Source of the DNA: CAZWUK01 sp964636685
GTDB taxonomy: Bacteria > Bacillota > Clostridia > Christensenellales > CAG-138
Assembly (NCBI GenBank): GCA_964636685.1
Contig: CAZWUK010000050.1
Span: 1-15,517 of the forward strand
DNA length: 15,517 bases
Direction: 5' to 3'
Shown: piece after piece, positions 1 to 7,230 of the stretch
Position numbering within the stretch: the first letter of the stretch is position 1
How the letters are laid out: every line of letters begins with the position of its first letter
Notes under the pieces: generated by a model
What the model saw: the letters and a program-made list of their open reading frames with translations, nothing else
What the model was told of the DNA's origin: nothing
The model's database searches: none
Program-made: the position numbers and the translations under genes

Positions 1-764
1 GCAAGCATATCAAGGTGGAGCCGCTGCGCTGGTATTATCACTGCGACCGGCTGGGAATGATCGTCTGGCAGGACATGCCATCCGGCGGCGGAAGCTACCG
101 TGCGTCCACCGTCAGTCTGCCGCTCATCACGGGGATTCACAAAAAGGACACGAACTACAAACGCTTTTGCCGGGAGGATCCCGTGGAGCGGGAGCAGTAC
201 CGCGTGGAGCTTGCGGATATGGTGACGCTGCTTTACAATGCACCCTGCATTTCCACATGGGTACCGTTTAACGAGGGCTGGGGGCAATTTGACGCAAAGC
301 AGGCGGTCGAGCTGATTGAAAGCATCGATCCAACAAGGCGCGTGGATCATGCCAGCGGTTGGCGCGATCAGGGGATCGGCGAGATTAAGAGCGTGCACGT
401 GTATTTCCGAAAGTATCGCTTTTCGCGGGATAAAAAGCGCCGTGCCGTTGTGCTTTCCGAATTTGGCGGGTACAATTATATGGTCGGGGGACATACCTAT
501 AACAATCGCGATTTCGGCTATCGCAAGCTTTCTTCCCCGGCGGCGCTGCTTGCGGCGTTTACCGCGCTGTACGAAAAGCAGATCGTTCCCGCGATCGCAA
601 GGGGGTTGACCGCTGCAGTATACACGCAGCTGTCGGACGTGGAGGACGAGGTCAACGGTCTTGTTACCTACGACCGGCGTGTTGAAAAGCTCGATCGGCA
701 AGCGGTCGCGCGAATCAACGCGCTTCTTCGGCAAAACGGTAAAAATAATGAAACAAATTGTTAA
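1..764 (+). CDS. Glycoside hydrolase family 2, C-terminal part (5' end outside window)
   Basis: The reading frame is open from the left edge (first full codon at 3) to TAA at 762-764, giving about 253 residues of a larger enzyme; the GTG at 15 is an internal Val codon, not a start. The fragment opens with KHIKVEPLRWYY and LGMIVWQDMPSGGG, typical of the GH2 TIM barrel of beta-galactosidase-like enzymes. The general acid/base is the Glu of WVPFNEGWG (codon 273-275) and the nucleophile is probably the Glu of VVLSEFGG (codon 459-461); both are present, so the barrel looks intact. GH2 enzymes remove terminal beta-linked sugars from glycans. The usual N-terminal sugar-binding and Ig-like domains must lie upstream. 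No signal for secretion can be judged here. The exact sugar specificity cannot be told. The next gene starts 53 bases downstream, with no terminator between. Confidence 0.88.
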   Translation, partial: KHIKVEPLRWYYHCDRLGMIVWQDMPSGGGSYRASTVSLPLITGIHKKDTNYKRFCREDPVEREQYRVELADMVTLLYNAPCISTWVPFNEGWGQFDAKQAVELIESIDPTRRVDHASGWRDQGIGEIKSVHVYFRKYRFSRDKKRRAVVLSEFGGYNYMVGGHTYNNRDFGYRKLSSPAALLAAFTALYEKQIVPAIARGLTAAVYTQLSDVEDEVNGLVTYDRRVEKLDRQAVARINALLRQNGKNNETNC

Positions 765-817
765 ATGAGTGCAAGCAATTATTACTGACATTCGTATTTT
801 TATTGCAGGGGGAAATT

Positions 818-1303
818 TTGGAACAGCTATTCATCGAAGACGCACAGATCGAACGTGTGGTGGAGACCTATTCCGATATGCTGCTGCGGTTGTGCCTGCA
901 TTATGTACGGCAGCGCAGCGAGGCGGAGGATATCGTACAAACGGTATATCTTCGACTGATGCAGTCGGCGCCCGTGTTTTCTTCGGAAGCGCACGAAAAG
1001 GCATGGCTCATTCGTACCGCCATCAACCTGTGTAAGGATTATTACAAATCGGCGGCACACAGAACCTCGGTACCGCTGTATGAGAATTCGGCGGTCACGC
1101 AGATGGAGGAACCTTCAGATGTTCTGCCGTTGGTGCGCGCCCTGCCGAAAAAATATAGGAATGTGATTTACTTGTACTATTATGAGCAGATGACGGTTCC
1201 GGAGATGTCGCAGATGCTGGGGGAGAAGGAAAGCACCATCGCCTCGCAGCTTCATCGGGCAAGAAACCGTCTTCGGACTATGATGAAAGGGGAAGACGCA
1301 TGA
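818..1303 (+). CDS. ECF-type RNA polymerase sigma factor (sigma-70 family)
   Basis: A protein of 161 residues that directs RNA polymerase to a specific promoter set. I choose the TTG at 818 because AGGGGG at 807-812 sits 5 bases upstream and the protein then begins MEQLFIEDAQ; the frame is open back to 758, but a start there would overlap the GH2 stop and adds an atypical hydrophobic N-terminus. Region 2 is visible in the stretch around YSDMLLRLC...EAEDIVQTVYLRLM, with the AEDIVQ signature of ECF factors. Region 4 (helix-turn-helix) follows from LPKKYRNVIYLYYYEQ to STIASQLHRARNRL. Its stop overlaps the start of the next gene (ATGA), so it is translationally coupled to its likely anti-sigma partner. 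The stimulus and regulon are not visible; a link to the glycosidase upstream is only positional. Confidence 0.9.
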   Translation: MEQLFIEDAQIERVVETYSDMLLRLCLHYVRQRSEAEDIVQTVYLRLMQSAPVFSSEAHEKAWLIRTAINLCKDYYKSAAHRTSVPLYENSAVTQMEEPSDVLPLVRALPKKYRNVIYLYYYEQMTVPEMSQMLGEKESTIASQLHRARNRLRTMMKGEDA

Positions 1304-2952
1304 AAAAGAACGAATATATGGAAGCCTTGAACAACATCCATGCGTCGGATGCTTTCAAGGCACGCTGCAAGGAACAGATGCTTGCGGCCAAGCAGGAGCG
1401 CGCGACGGCAGAGCAGTCGGTCACGCGGCGCCGGATGCGCTTTTTCGGACGGCGCGCCTATGCGGCGCTGACCATCGCGCTGTCGCTGACGCTGTTTGCC
1501 GGCGCCGGCTATGCCATCTACCGCAGCACGTTTGACGACGCCATGACCGAGGCGGAGGCGGCGGCCGAGACCTCTATGGAGGAGCGTACCGCGCAGTATA
1601 CGACCTGGTGGGACGCGGAGGAAGATCCGTTCTGGACCGTATTGGACGGAAAGATCGAAACGGACGCCGCGACCATTACGCTCAAGACCCTGCAATGGTA
1701 TCGGCAGGAGGAGCAGTACGGGCTGTTCTTTGACGTTGCCATCAAAACAAAGCGAGACGACCTCAGACCCAAGCAGGACGGGCTTGCGCTGACAGGCGAC
1801 GGCGTGGTGCTCGAGCGCCGCGCGGAGAATGACGGCGATTATGTGGACGAAAACGGCGACCACATTTACAGCTTTATGTACAATTACGACGGCGAATTTA
1901 AGCCGGGCATTCCGTTCAATGTCTCCGGCATGTTCCACACCTATGATGCGGAGGGAAATATCACCGGCGATACGGAGACTTTCAGTCTGGACTTTACGTT
2001 TACACAGGCGCAGATCGAAGAAAAAATTCGGCAAGAGGCCGAACTGATGGCAGTCTATGAAGCCGAGTACGATCAGTCCCGCCTTGACGCGATCAGCAGT
2101 CTGCCGAAGAATGTCGTTGGCGTCGGCATTGAAAAGCAAATGGGCGTGCTGTCGGATTTTGCCGCAGATCCCAAGACCGGCGTGTTGGGCTTCGGTTTCC
2201 GCACGACGCAGGGCTCGATGGAGCCGGTGGTACGTGTGGACGGTTACAGCATGTACGCAAACTGTGTTTACTACAGCGACGGAAGCGCGCTGATGCTGTA
2301 TCGAACCGTTCTGGCACGCGACGCGCAGATGCTGCCGGACACTTCGCTCATTACCATATGGCAGACGGACGCAGTCGATACGGACGTGGACAATTGCTTT
2401 GCGTTCCGTTACAACTGGAAGAATGAAACGGTTTTGCTCCCGGAGGACGAAGCGCAGGAGGCGGCATGGATTCAAGAGGACATTCAGCTCCATCAGGCGC
2501 TGAACGCGCCGTCGGAGCAGTCGTTCGACACATCCGCCACCGATACGAAGAACGGCGTAACCGTTACAATCACCGACGTTGTATTCGACGATTACGGACG
2601 GATGCAAATTTTCTATACGGTTGACGCACTGTACTGCCCGTTGATGACCTGGGAATATGTTCCCGAGATTCGGGTAAACGGGCATACGGCGACGTGCATG
2701 ACGCCCGGCAATTATATGGTGGAGGACGGGATTCAGAAGATCGAGACGAAGCAGCTTGTCTCCGACAGCTATATTTACGCGCCGACGGTGCATTATGCGG
2801 AGTTTGCGCCGGGAGAAAAAATCCAGATCGAGATCGTGTGGAAGCTCAAGGACATGGACGCGCAACTCAAACGCTTTGACATCGGCACATTTCGATTCAA
2901 TCTGGCGGTGGAACGTCCGGCGGCGGCTGAAAGCGCAGAGGTATTCAACTGA
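1300..2952 (+). CDS. Membrane-anchored anti-sigma-like protein with large extracytoplasmic domain (DUF4179-like)
   Basis: A 550-residue protein whose ATG lies inside the sigma factor stop (ATGA at 1300-1303), preceded by AAAGGGGA in the sigma 3' end. The N-terminus (MKKNEYMEALNNIHASDAFK) resembles the short cytoplasmic part of clostridial ECF-linked membrane proteins, with an Ile-His-Ala-Ser-Asp motif near residue 13. A basic stretch (RRRMRFFGRR) precedes a single membrane helix at about residues 53-74. About 475 residues follow outside the cell, rich in Asp, Glu and aromatic residues, probably beta-rich and arranged as two or more Ig-like modules. Gene order and coupling suggest it holds the sigma factor inactive until an envelope signal arrives; this is inference, since no classic zinc-containing anti-sigma (ZAS) motif is present. 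The family assignment (DUF4179-like) is from overall layout, not from a search. Confidence 0.72.
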   Translation: MKKNEYMEALNNIHASDAFKARCKEQMLAAKQERATAEQSVTRRRMRFFGRRAYAALTIALSLTLFAGAGYAIYRSTFDDAMTEAEAAAETSMEERTAQYTTWWDAEEDPFWTVLDGKIETDAATITLKTLQWYRQEEQYGLFFDVAIKTKRDDLRPKQDGLALTGDGVVLERRAENDGDYVDENGDHIYSFMYNYDGEFKPGIPFNVSGMFHTYDAEGNITGDTETFSLDFTFTQAQIEEKIRQEAELMAVYEAEYDQSRLDAISSLPKNVVGVGIEKQMGVLSDFAADPKTGVLGFGFRTTQGSMEPVVRVDGYSMYANCVYYSDGSALMLYRTVLARDAQMLPDTSLITIWQTDAVDTDVDNCFAFRYNWKNETVLLPEDEAQEAAWIQEDIQLHQALNAPSEQSFDTSATDTKNGVTVTITDVVFDDYGRMQIFYTVDALYCPLMTWEYVPEIRVNGHTATCMTPGNYMVEDGIQKIETKQLVSDSYIYAPTVHYAEFAPGEKIQIEIVWKLKDMDAQLKRFDIGTFRFNLAVERPAAAESAEVFN

Positions 2953-2965
2953 GTATACGGCATAC

Positions 2966-3005
2966 GGCCGCGGCAAATGCAATGCCGCGGTCATTTTTTA
3001 TTTTT
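2966..3005 (+). terminator. Intrinsic terminator of the sigma/anti-sigma operon
   Basis: An 8-bp perfect stem, CCGCGGCA (2968-2975) with TGCCGCGG (2983-2990), has a 7-base loop and can extend by a G-U and a G-C pair at its base. It is followed by TTTTTTATTTTT (2994-3005). It starts 14 bases after the stop of the anti-sigma-like gene, which separates that operon from the acyltransferase. Confidence 0.9.
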
Positions 3006-3011
3006 GGGGCG

Positions 3012-3040
3012 TTGTTGCCGGCACGGTAACGTTGTATAAT
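3012..3040 (+). promoter_or_regulatory. Candidate sigma-A promoter of the acyltransferase/symporter operon
   Basis: A perfect -10 box TATAAT (3035-3040) lies 17 bases after TTGTTG (3012-3017), a half-matching -35. A second perfect TATAAT occurs at 3057-3062 but has no good -35 at normal spacing. Either -10 could serve the gene starting at 3106. The region lies directly after the terminator at 2966-3005. Confidence 0.55.
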
Positions 3041-3068
3041 ATATAAAATAACACTGTATAATATATAA
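3033..3068 (+). repeat. Two direct copies of TGTATAATATATAA, 22-bp period
   Basis: Identical 14-base units stand at 3033-3046 and 3055-3068. Their period of 22 bp is about two helical turns, so both copies face the same side of the DNA. Each contains a TATAAT, and the first is also a near-palindrome (TTGTATA-A-TATATAA, one mismatched pair). The copies may be tandem -10 elements, a regulator's binding sites, or both; low complexity is also possible. Confidence 0.7.
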
Positions 3069-3105
3069 GTAACTCGGATAGCTTTGGGAGCGATAGGGGT
3101 ATTGG

Positions 3106-4257
3106 ATGAACGATTATCAAAGGCATTTGCGATGGTATCATTTTTTGCGGCCGGTGGTGCGCGGCCCGTTTTTCCGCCTGTTTGGCTTTACGGGCGAGGT
3201 TCTGGAGCCGGGCGTCTCGCCGTTTCTTTTGATTGCGAACCACAATTGCGATTTGGATCCCGGTATGATCGGCGTTTCTTGCCCGGAGCATCTGTATTTT
3301 CTTGCAAGTGAGCATGTATATCGCCGCGGTTTTGCATCGAAGCTTTTAAAACGATATTTCGCACCCATCGCGCGGGTCAAGGGTGCGACAGACGCTTCCG
3401 CAGCGCTTTCCATGATTCGCTGGATCAAAAAAGGCGTGAGCTGCTGCCTGTTTGCGGAAGGAAACCGGTCTTTCAACGGCGTGACGGGCGACGTGATGCC
3501 AGCGACGGGAAAGCTCGCCAAGGCGACGGGCGCCGCGCTGATTACCTATCGGCTGGAAGGCGGCTATCTGACGACGCCGCGTTGGGCGTATACGCGGCGA
3601 GTGGGAAAAATGCTCGGGTACTGCGTCAATGTTTATACGCCCGAGCAGCTCAAGCAGATGACCGCAGAGGAAGTTAATCAGGCGATCGCAAGGGACATCT
3701 ATGAGGACGCCTTTGCGCGGCAGCGCGAGGAGCCGGTGCGCTTTCGCGGCAAACGTTTGGCGGAGGGCTTGGAGCGCGCGCTGTATATTTGCCCGCGCTG
3801 TCATGGAATCGACACCATGCACGGAAAGGACGATCGCTTTACCTGCTCGTGCGGGTATTCTGTCAAATACAACGAATACGGTTTTTTCGAAGGCGATGAT
3901 CCCGCGTTTGAAACGGTTCTTGACTGGGATCGCTGGCAAACCGACCAGATACGGGAGATCGTTCAAAAAGCCGATGAAACGGTACTGTTTTCCGATGAAA
4001 ACAAGACGCTTTCGCAGATCGACGCCGGAAGGAAGGGACACGCTGTTGCGGCGGGAACGCTGTCGATATCCGGGAAAGCGCTGACGCTTGGAGCGCGCGT
4101 GTTTTTGCTGGAGGAGCTGTCGGATATGAGCCTGTACGGCGCGGCGAACATCATGTTTACGGATCGCGCGGGCGAGCACTTTGAGATTCGAAATCATCCT
4201 ACGGGGTGCGGCAGAAAATATGTAACGTTTTATGAAGAATGGAAGAAAACGAGGTAA
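3106..4257 (+). CDS. PlsC-type acyltransferase with C-terminal zinc ribbon and extra domain
   Basis: A 383-residue protein; the ATG at 3106 is preceded by AGGGG at 3095-3099. Residues 1-200 form a 1-acyl-glycerol-3-phosphate acyltransferase (LPLAT) domain that moves an acyl chain to a lysophospholipid or similar acceptor at the inner membrane face. The HX4D catalytic motif is NHNCDLD (His46, Asp51), and FAEGNRS (118-122) matches the usual FPEGTRS phosphate-binding motif with changes. PlsC proteins are usually about 200-250 residues; here a Cys-rich segment follows, CPRC (229-232) and CSCG (247-250), a likely zinc ribbon, then about 120 residues that read like a PH-type beta barrel ending in an amphipathic helix. 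That last assignment is by eye and weak. The symporter gene begins six bases after the stop, so the two are co-transcribed. The acceptor lipid is unknown. Confidence 0.82.
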   Translation: MNDYQRHLRWYHFLRPVVRGPFFRLFGFTGEVLEPGVSPFLLIANHNCDLDPGMIGVSCPEHLYFLASEHVYRRGFASKLLKRYFAPIARVKGATDASAALSMIRWIKKGVSCCLFAEGNRSFNGVTGDVMPATGKLAKATGAALITYRLEGGYLTTPRWAYTRRVGKMLGYCVNVYTPEQLKQMTAEEVNQAIARDIYEDAFARQREEPVRFRGKRLAEGLERALYICPRCHGIDTMHGKDDRFTCSCGYSVKYNEYGFFEGDDPAFETVLDWDRWQTDQIREIVQKADETVLFSDENKTLSQIDAGRKGHAVAAGTLSISGKALTLGARVFLLEELSDMSLYGAANIMFTDRAGEHFEIRNHPTGCGRKYVTFYEEWKKTR

Positions 4258-4263
4258 TGCACT

Positions 4264-5682
4264 GTGGATTTTTCCAATGCAAACACGGCGCTGTGGAACA
4301 TCGTGATCCAGTTTGGCATCATCGCCGCCGCTATTTTACTTGCAACGCTTCTGCGCCGTAAGATCCCGTTGGTGCGCAAGAGCATGATGCCCACCGCCGT
4401 GCTGGCAGGATTTCTGATCCTGATTTTGCGCAACTGCAACGTGCTGCATCTAGACACGGATCTGATGGAGATGATGACCTACCACGGCATTGCCATTGGC
4501 TTTATCGCGCTCTCGCTGCGCATTCCGACGGGCGGCGGAACCGATGAAAAAGGCTCGCTGATCGCACCCAAGAGCGGCGCTTTGATCGTCAGCACCTATT
4601 TGATACAAGGCGTTGTCGGCCTTGTGATTTCACTGACGCTCGCCTATACCTTTATGCCAGAGATGTTCAAGGCGTCCGGCATTCTGCTTCCTATGGCGTA
4701 CGGACAGGGCCCCGGACAGGCGAATAACGTGGGCACCAGCTACGAGGCGCTTGGATTTTCCGGCGGTCGATCCTTCGGTCTTTCTCTTGCGGCGGCCGGC
4801 TATCTCTGCGCGTGCGTGGTCGGCGTGATCTACCTCAACATTCTTTCCCGGCGGGGAAAGCTGGGGAAAAAGGCGCAACAGGGCGAGGTTTCCGGTTCGG
4901 TCACGGTGGACGCTTTTCAGGATAAGGGAGAGATCCCCATTGCCGAATCGATCGACAAGCTGTCCATGCAGGTTGCGCTGGTTTTGATCGTTTATCTGCT
5001 GACCTATCTTGTTTCCTGGGGGATCGTATCGCTGCTGCGCGCGCTGGCGCCGGGAATAGCCGCGACGCTTTCCCCGATTATTTGGGGATTCAATTCCATA
5101 TTCGGCGCGGCGCTCGCAATTCTTGTGCGCGTCATGATGAAGGCGCTGCGCAAAACAAAGATCATGACCCATCAATATCAGAACAACTACTTGCTCTCGC
5201 GTATCTCCGGGCTGGCGTTTGACATTATGATCGTAGCGGGCATCGCGTCGATCGATATCAGCGACCTGACCGGACTGTGGGTTCCTTTTGTGCTGATGGC
5301 GGTGGCGGGCGGTGCTGTGACGCTGGTGTATTTGAAGATCCTGTGCAAAAAGCTGTACGGCGCCTACTATTATGAGGGGCTTGTGTCCATGTATGGCATG
5401 CTGACCGGAACGATCAGCTCCGGCGTACTGTTGCTGCGGGAGATCGACCCCGGCTTTGATACGCCTGCCGCCAACAATCTCGTGACCGGAAGCAGCTTTG
5501 CCATCATTTTTGCGGCGCCTATGCTGGTGCTGATCGGCATGGCTCCCAAATCTGCGACGATGACCTTTGTCGTACTGGGGATCTGCGTGGCATACTGGGC
5601 GCTTTTGGCTCTGTTTATCTACAAGGTGGGGCGCAAGACAAAGCCGGAGCAGCCAAAGACCGCGCATATGACGCAAGACTGA
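4264..5682 (+). CDS. gltS: Sodium/glutamate symporter-like transporter (GltS/ESS family)
   Basis: A 472-residue integral membrane protein with about eleven or twelve hydrophobic helices. GTG at 4264 is the chosen start, with GAGG at 4251-4254; the ATG at 4257 is out of frame. Family features include the Gly-rich LLPMAYGQGPGQANNVG segment near residue 145 and the repeat-like SMYGMLTGTISSGVLLLREIDP near residue 380, which matches the GltS re-entrant loop containing GMLTGT. GltS proteins import glutamate with sodium and are about 400 residues long, so this one is longer, with a charged cytoplasmic insert (about 195-230) between the two halves. The substrate may be glutamate or another carboxylate. 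It follows the acyltransferase by six bases. No strong terminator follows: a GGTTT/AAACC outer stem with an inner CATCGC-TTCTT-GCGATG hairpin lies at 5700-5739 without a T-run. Confidence 0.8.
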   Translation: MDFSNANTALWNIVIQFGIIAAAILLATLLRRKIPLVRKSMMPTAVLAGFLILILRNCNVLHLDTDLMEMMTYHGIAIGFIALSLRIPTGGGTDEKGSLIAPKSGALIVSTYLIQGVVGLVISLTLAYTFMPEMFKASGILLPMAYGQGPGQANNVGTSYEALGFSGGRSFGLSLAAAGYLCACVVGVIYLNILSRRGKLGKKAQQGEVSGSVTVDAFQDKGEIPIAESIDKLSMQVALVLIVYLLTYLVSWGIVSLLRALAPGIAATLSPIIWGFNSIFGAALAILVRVMMKALRKTKIMTHQYQNNYLLSRISGLAFDIMIVAGIASIDISDLTGLWVPFVLMAVAGGAVTLVYLKILCKKLYGAYYYEGLVSMYGMLTGTISSGVLLLREIDPGFDTPAANNLVTGSSFAIIFAAPMLVLIGMAPKSATMTFVVLGICVAYWALLALFIYKVGRKTKPEQPKTAHMTQD

Positions 5683-5781
5683 AGCCAGTGAGGCGGTGCG
5701 GTTTGCATCGCTTCTTGCGATGTCGCGGCACGGGAAACCACTCGGGTGCAGGCTTGCGCGAGACAAAGCAAATGGCGGCGC

Positions 5782-5810
5782 TTTTCCGACCGGCGACCCT
5801 GTGGTATACT
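5782..5810 (+). promoter_or_regulatory. Candidate extended -10 promoter for the DUF3592-like gene
   Basis: TGGTATACT (5802-5810) is an extended -10 element. The -35 region is weak (TTTTCC at 5782-5787, 17 bases upstream), as is common for extended -10 promoters. It lies 33 bases before the chosen GTG start at 5844, which supports a start there rather than farther upstream. Confidence 0.5.
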
Positions 5811-5843
5811 GAATCAACAACAGCGTACGGAAGGGAGCGGAGC

Positions 5844-6326
5844 GTGCAGCCAAACAAAGTGACAAAGCTATTATTTTCCATCTTCTTAGGAATTGGTGTC
5901 TTACTTGCGGCAGTCACCGCCGCGGTCTATGCCGCATCGCATGAAAGAGCGGTATTGCTGGCGCTGGGAACGCAGGCGATCCTCTGGCTTCTGATGGGTG
6001 GAATTGGACTGGGCGTGGTCTATGGCAAGGTGCGGCGTGACCGGACGCTCATGGAGACGGGAAACTGTGTCAAGGCAAAGGTCACGGAGATCTATCAGGA
6101 TCGCTCCATGCACGTCAACGGCCGAAGCCCTTATCGCGTAAGCTGCCAGTATACCGATGAGGGAGAGCAGACGATCTACGTGTTCCGCAGTAATCCCCTA
6201 TGGTTTGATCCGACGTCCAATTTTATGGGGACGACGGTCGATGTCTATGTGGATTACAACAACTTTAAAAAGTACTATGTGGATGCGGAAAGTCTCATGA
6301 ACGGCTACCGGGTGGAAGTGCTGTAA
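5844..6326 (+). CDS. Small membrane protein, two TM helices plus C-terminal beta domain (DUF3592-like)
   Basis: A 160-residue protein. GTG at 5844 is chosen because AAGGGAG (5831-5837) is 6 bases upstream and the product then starts MQPNKVTKLLF, running into a first membrane helix (about 8-29); the frame is open farther up but overlaps the putative promoter. A second helix spans about 40-60. The rest (ETGNCVKAKVTEIYQDRS to VDVYVDYNNFKKYYVD) follows the pattern of DUF3592 proteins: a Gly then V-x-A-x-V, an N-G-R-S-P-Y turn, a CQYTDEGE strand and a closing VYVD strand. The function of that family is unknown. It is probably in one unit with ybaK, 44 bases downstream. Confidence 0.7.
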   Translation: MQPNKVTKLLFSIFLGIGVLLAAVTAAVYAASHERAVLLALGTQAILWLLMGGIGLGVVYGKVRRDRTLMETGNCVKAKVTEIYQDRSMHVNGRSPYRVSCQYTDEGEQTIYVFRSNPLWFDPTSNFMGTTVDVYVDYNNFKKYYVDAESLMNGYRVEVL

Positions 6327-6370
6327 CCCGCTGCGAGATGCTTCGGGCCGTGAGAAGACGGGATATTGAA

Positions 6371-6850
6371 ATGGACAAGATCAAAAAAACGAATGTCATG
6401 CGGCTGCTTGAAAAAGAGAGCATTGCCTATAGCGTAGTAACCTATCCGGTAGATGAAAACGACCTTTCCGGCGAGCATGTGGCAAGGGAGCTGGGGCAGG
6501 ACCCGCGGGACGTGTATAAAACGCTGGTGGCGCACGGCGACAAGACCGGGTATCTTGTGGCGTGCATTCCGGTGGCGGAGAGCGTCGATCTCAAGGCGCT
6601 TGCACGGGTGAGCGGCAACAAAAGCGTGGAAATGCTGCAAATGAAGGAGCTTTTGCCCGTGACAGGATACATTCGGGGCGGATGCAGCCCGATCGGGATG
6701 AAGAAAAAGTTCCCCACCTATGTGGAGGAAGCGGCATTACAGCGGGACAAGCTTTTCGTCTCCGCTGGCATGCGCGGCATGCAGGTTTGCCTTGCGCCGG
6801 AAGATTTAATCCGCGCCGCGCAAGCGACGGTCGCGTCGATTCTTTCCTGA
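6371..6850 (+). CDS. ybaK: YbaK/EbsC-type Cys-tRNA(Pro) deacylase
   Basis: A 159-residue protein that, by family, hydrolyses cysteine mis-charged onto tRNA(Pro), a trans-acting proofreading step in the cytosol. The ATG at 6371 is chosen because it gives MDKIKKTNVMRLLEKE, matching the N-terminus of YbaK proteins; an ATG at 6338 is in frame but has no ribosome site and would add 11 unrelated residues. The RBS for 6371 is only a modest GACGGGA. Family motifs are clear: VYKTLV with the conserved Lys50, the LVACIPVAESVDLKALA strand-helix, GGCSPIGMKKKFPT and VSAGMRGMQVCL. Length equals that of E. coli YbaK (159). It is the last gene before a bidirectional terminator. Confidence 0.93.
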   Translation: MDKIKKTNVMRLLEKESIAYSVVTYPVDENDLSGEHVARELGQDPRDVYKTLVAHGDKTGYLVACIPVAESVDLKALARVSGNKSVEMLQMKELLPVTGYIRGGCSPIGMKKKFPTYVEEAALQRDKLFVSAGMRGMQVCLAPEDLIRAAQATVASILS

Positions 6851-6881
6851 CGCCGGATCGAACGCAGACCTTGCGTTTTTG

Positions 6882-6928
6882 AAAAACAAGGAGCGCCATC
6901 GCACAGATGCGGCGGCGCTCTTTACTTT
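6882..6928. terminator. Bidirectional intrinsic terminator between converging genes
   Basis: GAGCGCC (6891-6897) pairs with GGCGCTC (6914-6920), with an inner CGCA/TGCG stem (6900-6903 with 6908-6911) and a 4-base loop. On the + strand it is followed by TTTACTTT; on the - strand by CTTGTTTTT. It closes the ybaK transcript from the left and the DUF1294 transcript from the right. Confidence 0.82.
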
Positions 6929-6944
6929 GAAACGTGTGAACCTG

Positions 6945-7217
6945 CTATTGAAGCAGCAGAATGACGAATACGATTTGGAGGAGCAGAATTGCCGGCAAGC
7001 CGATGCGAAACGCCGGGTGCCTGGTTTTGTGACGGAACAGAAACATCCCGGTGATTGCGCCGATGCTTCCGCCGGCAACGGCAATGCCGAGCAGTACCGC
7101 TTCGGGGATGCGCCACGCGTGGCGCTTTGCGCGCCGTTTATCGACGCCGTAGAGAAAAAAGGCGACAATATTGATCGCAACCACCCAAAGGAGGAGCCAT
7201 TTTAATGCTTCCGTCAT
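6945..7217 (-). CDS. DUF1294 small membrane protein
   Basis: A 90-residue protein; ATG at 7217-7215 with AGAGGG a few bases upstream. A first helix (about residues 5-23) leads to the family signature YGVDKRRAKRHAWRIPE. A Gly-rich second hydrophobic stretch (AVAGGSIGAITGM) follows, then FRHKTRHPAFRIG and a last helix. This is the full DUF1294 pattern and length. The role of the family is not known. It starts 13 bases after the stop of the SPFH gene and is probably its operon partner. Confidence 0.88.
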   Translation of the reverse strand: MTEALKWLLLWVVAINIVAFFLYGVDKRRAKRHAWRIPEAVLLGIAVAGGSIGAITGMFLFRHKTRHPAFRIGLPAILLLQIVFVILLLQ

Positions 7218-7230
7218 GGGAACCCTCTTC

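Noticed and set aside
738..817. TGAAAC (749-754) as an ECF-type -35 that could make the sigma factor self-regulated; also TTGTTA (758-763) with TATTAC (780-785)
   Set aside because: No CGT-type -10 occurs at the right distance from TGAAAC, and the sigma-A-like pair is weak with a 16-base spacer, so I do not call a promoter.
758..817. Upstream start of the sigma factor at 758
   Set aside because: It would overlap the preceding stop, has no ribosome site and adds a hydrophobic stretch not expected in ECF factors; TTG at 818 has a good site.
1252..2994. A 580-codon open frame on the - strand opposite the anti-sigma-like gene
   Set aside because: The sense gene is coupled to the sigma factor, has a membrane helix and ends at a correctly oriented terminator; the antisense product is Arg/His/Leu-rich without a ribosome site or motif.
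5700..5739. Nested hairpin after the symporter gene as a terminator or structured RNA
   Set aside because: The stems are short and no T-run follows; no known RNA family pattern recognised.
4630..5865. A 411-codon open frame on the - strand opposite the symporter
   Set aside because: Its product is very basic and full of Arg, His and Gln, without membrane helices or motifs, while the sense strand encodes a clear transporter.
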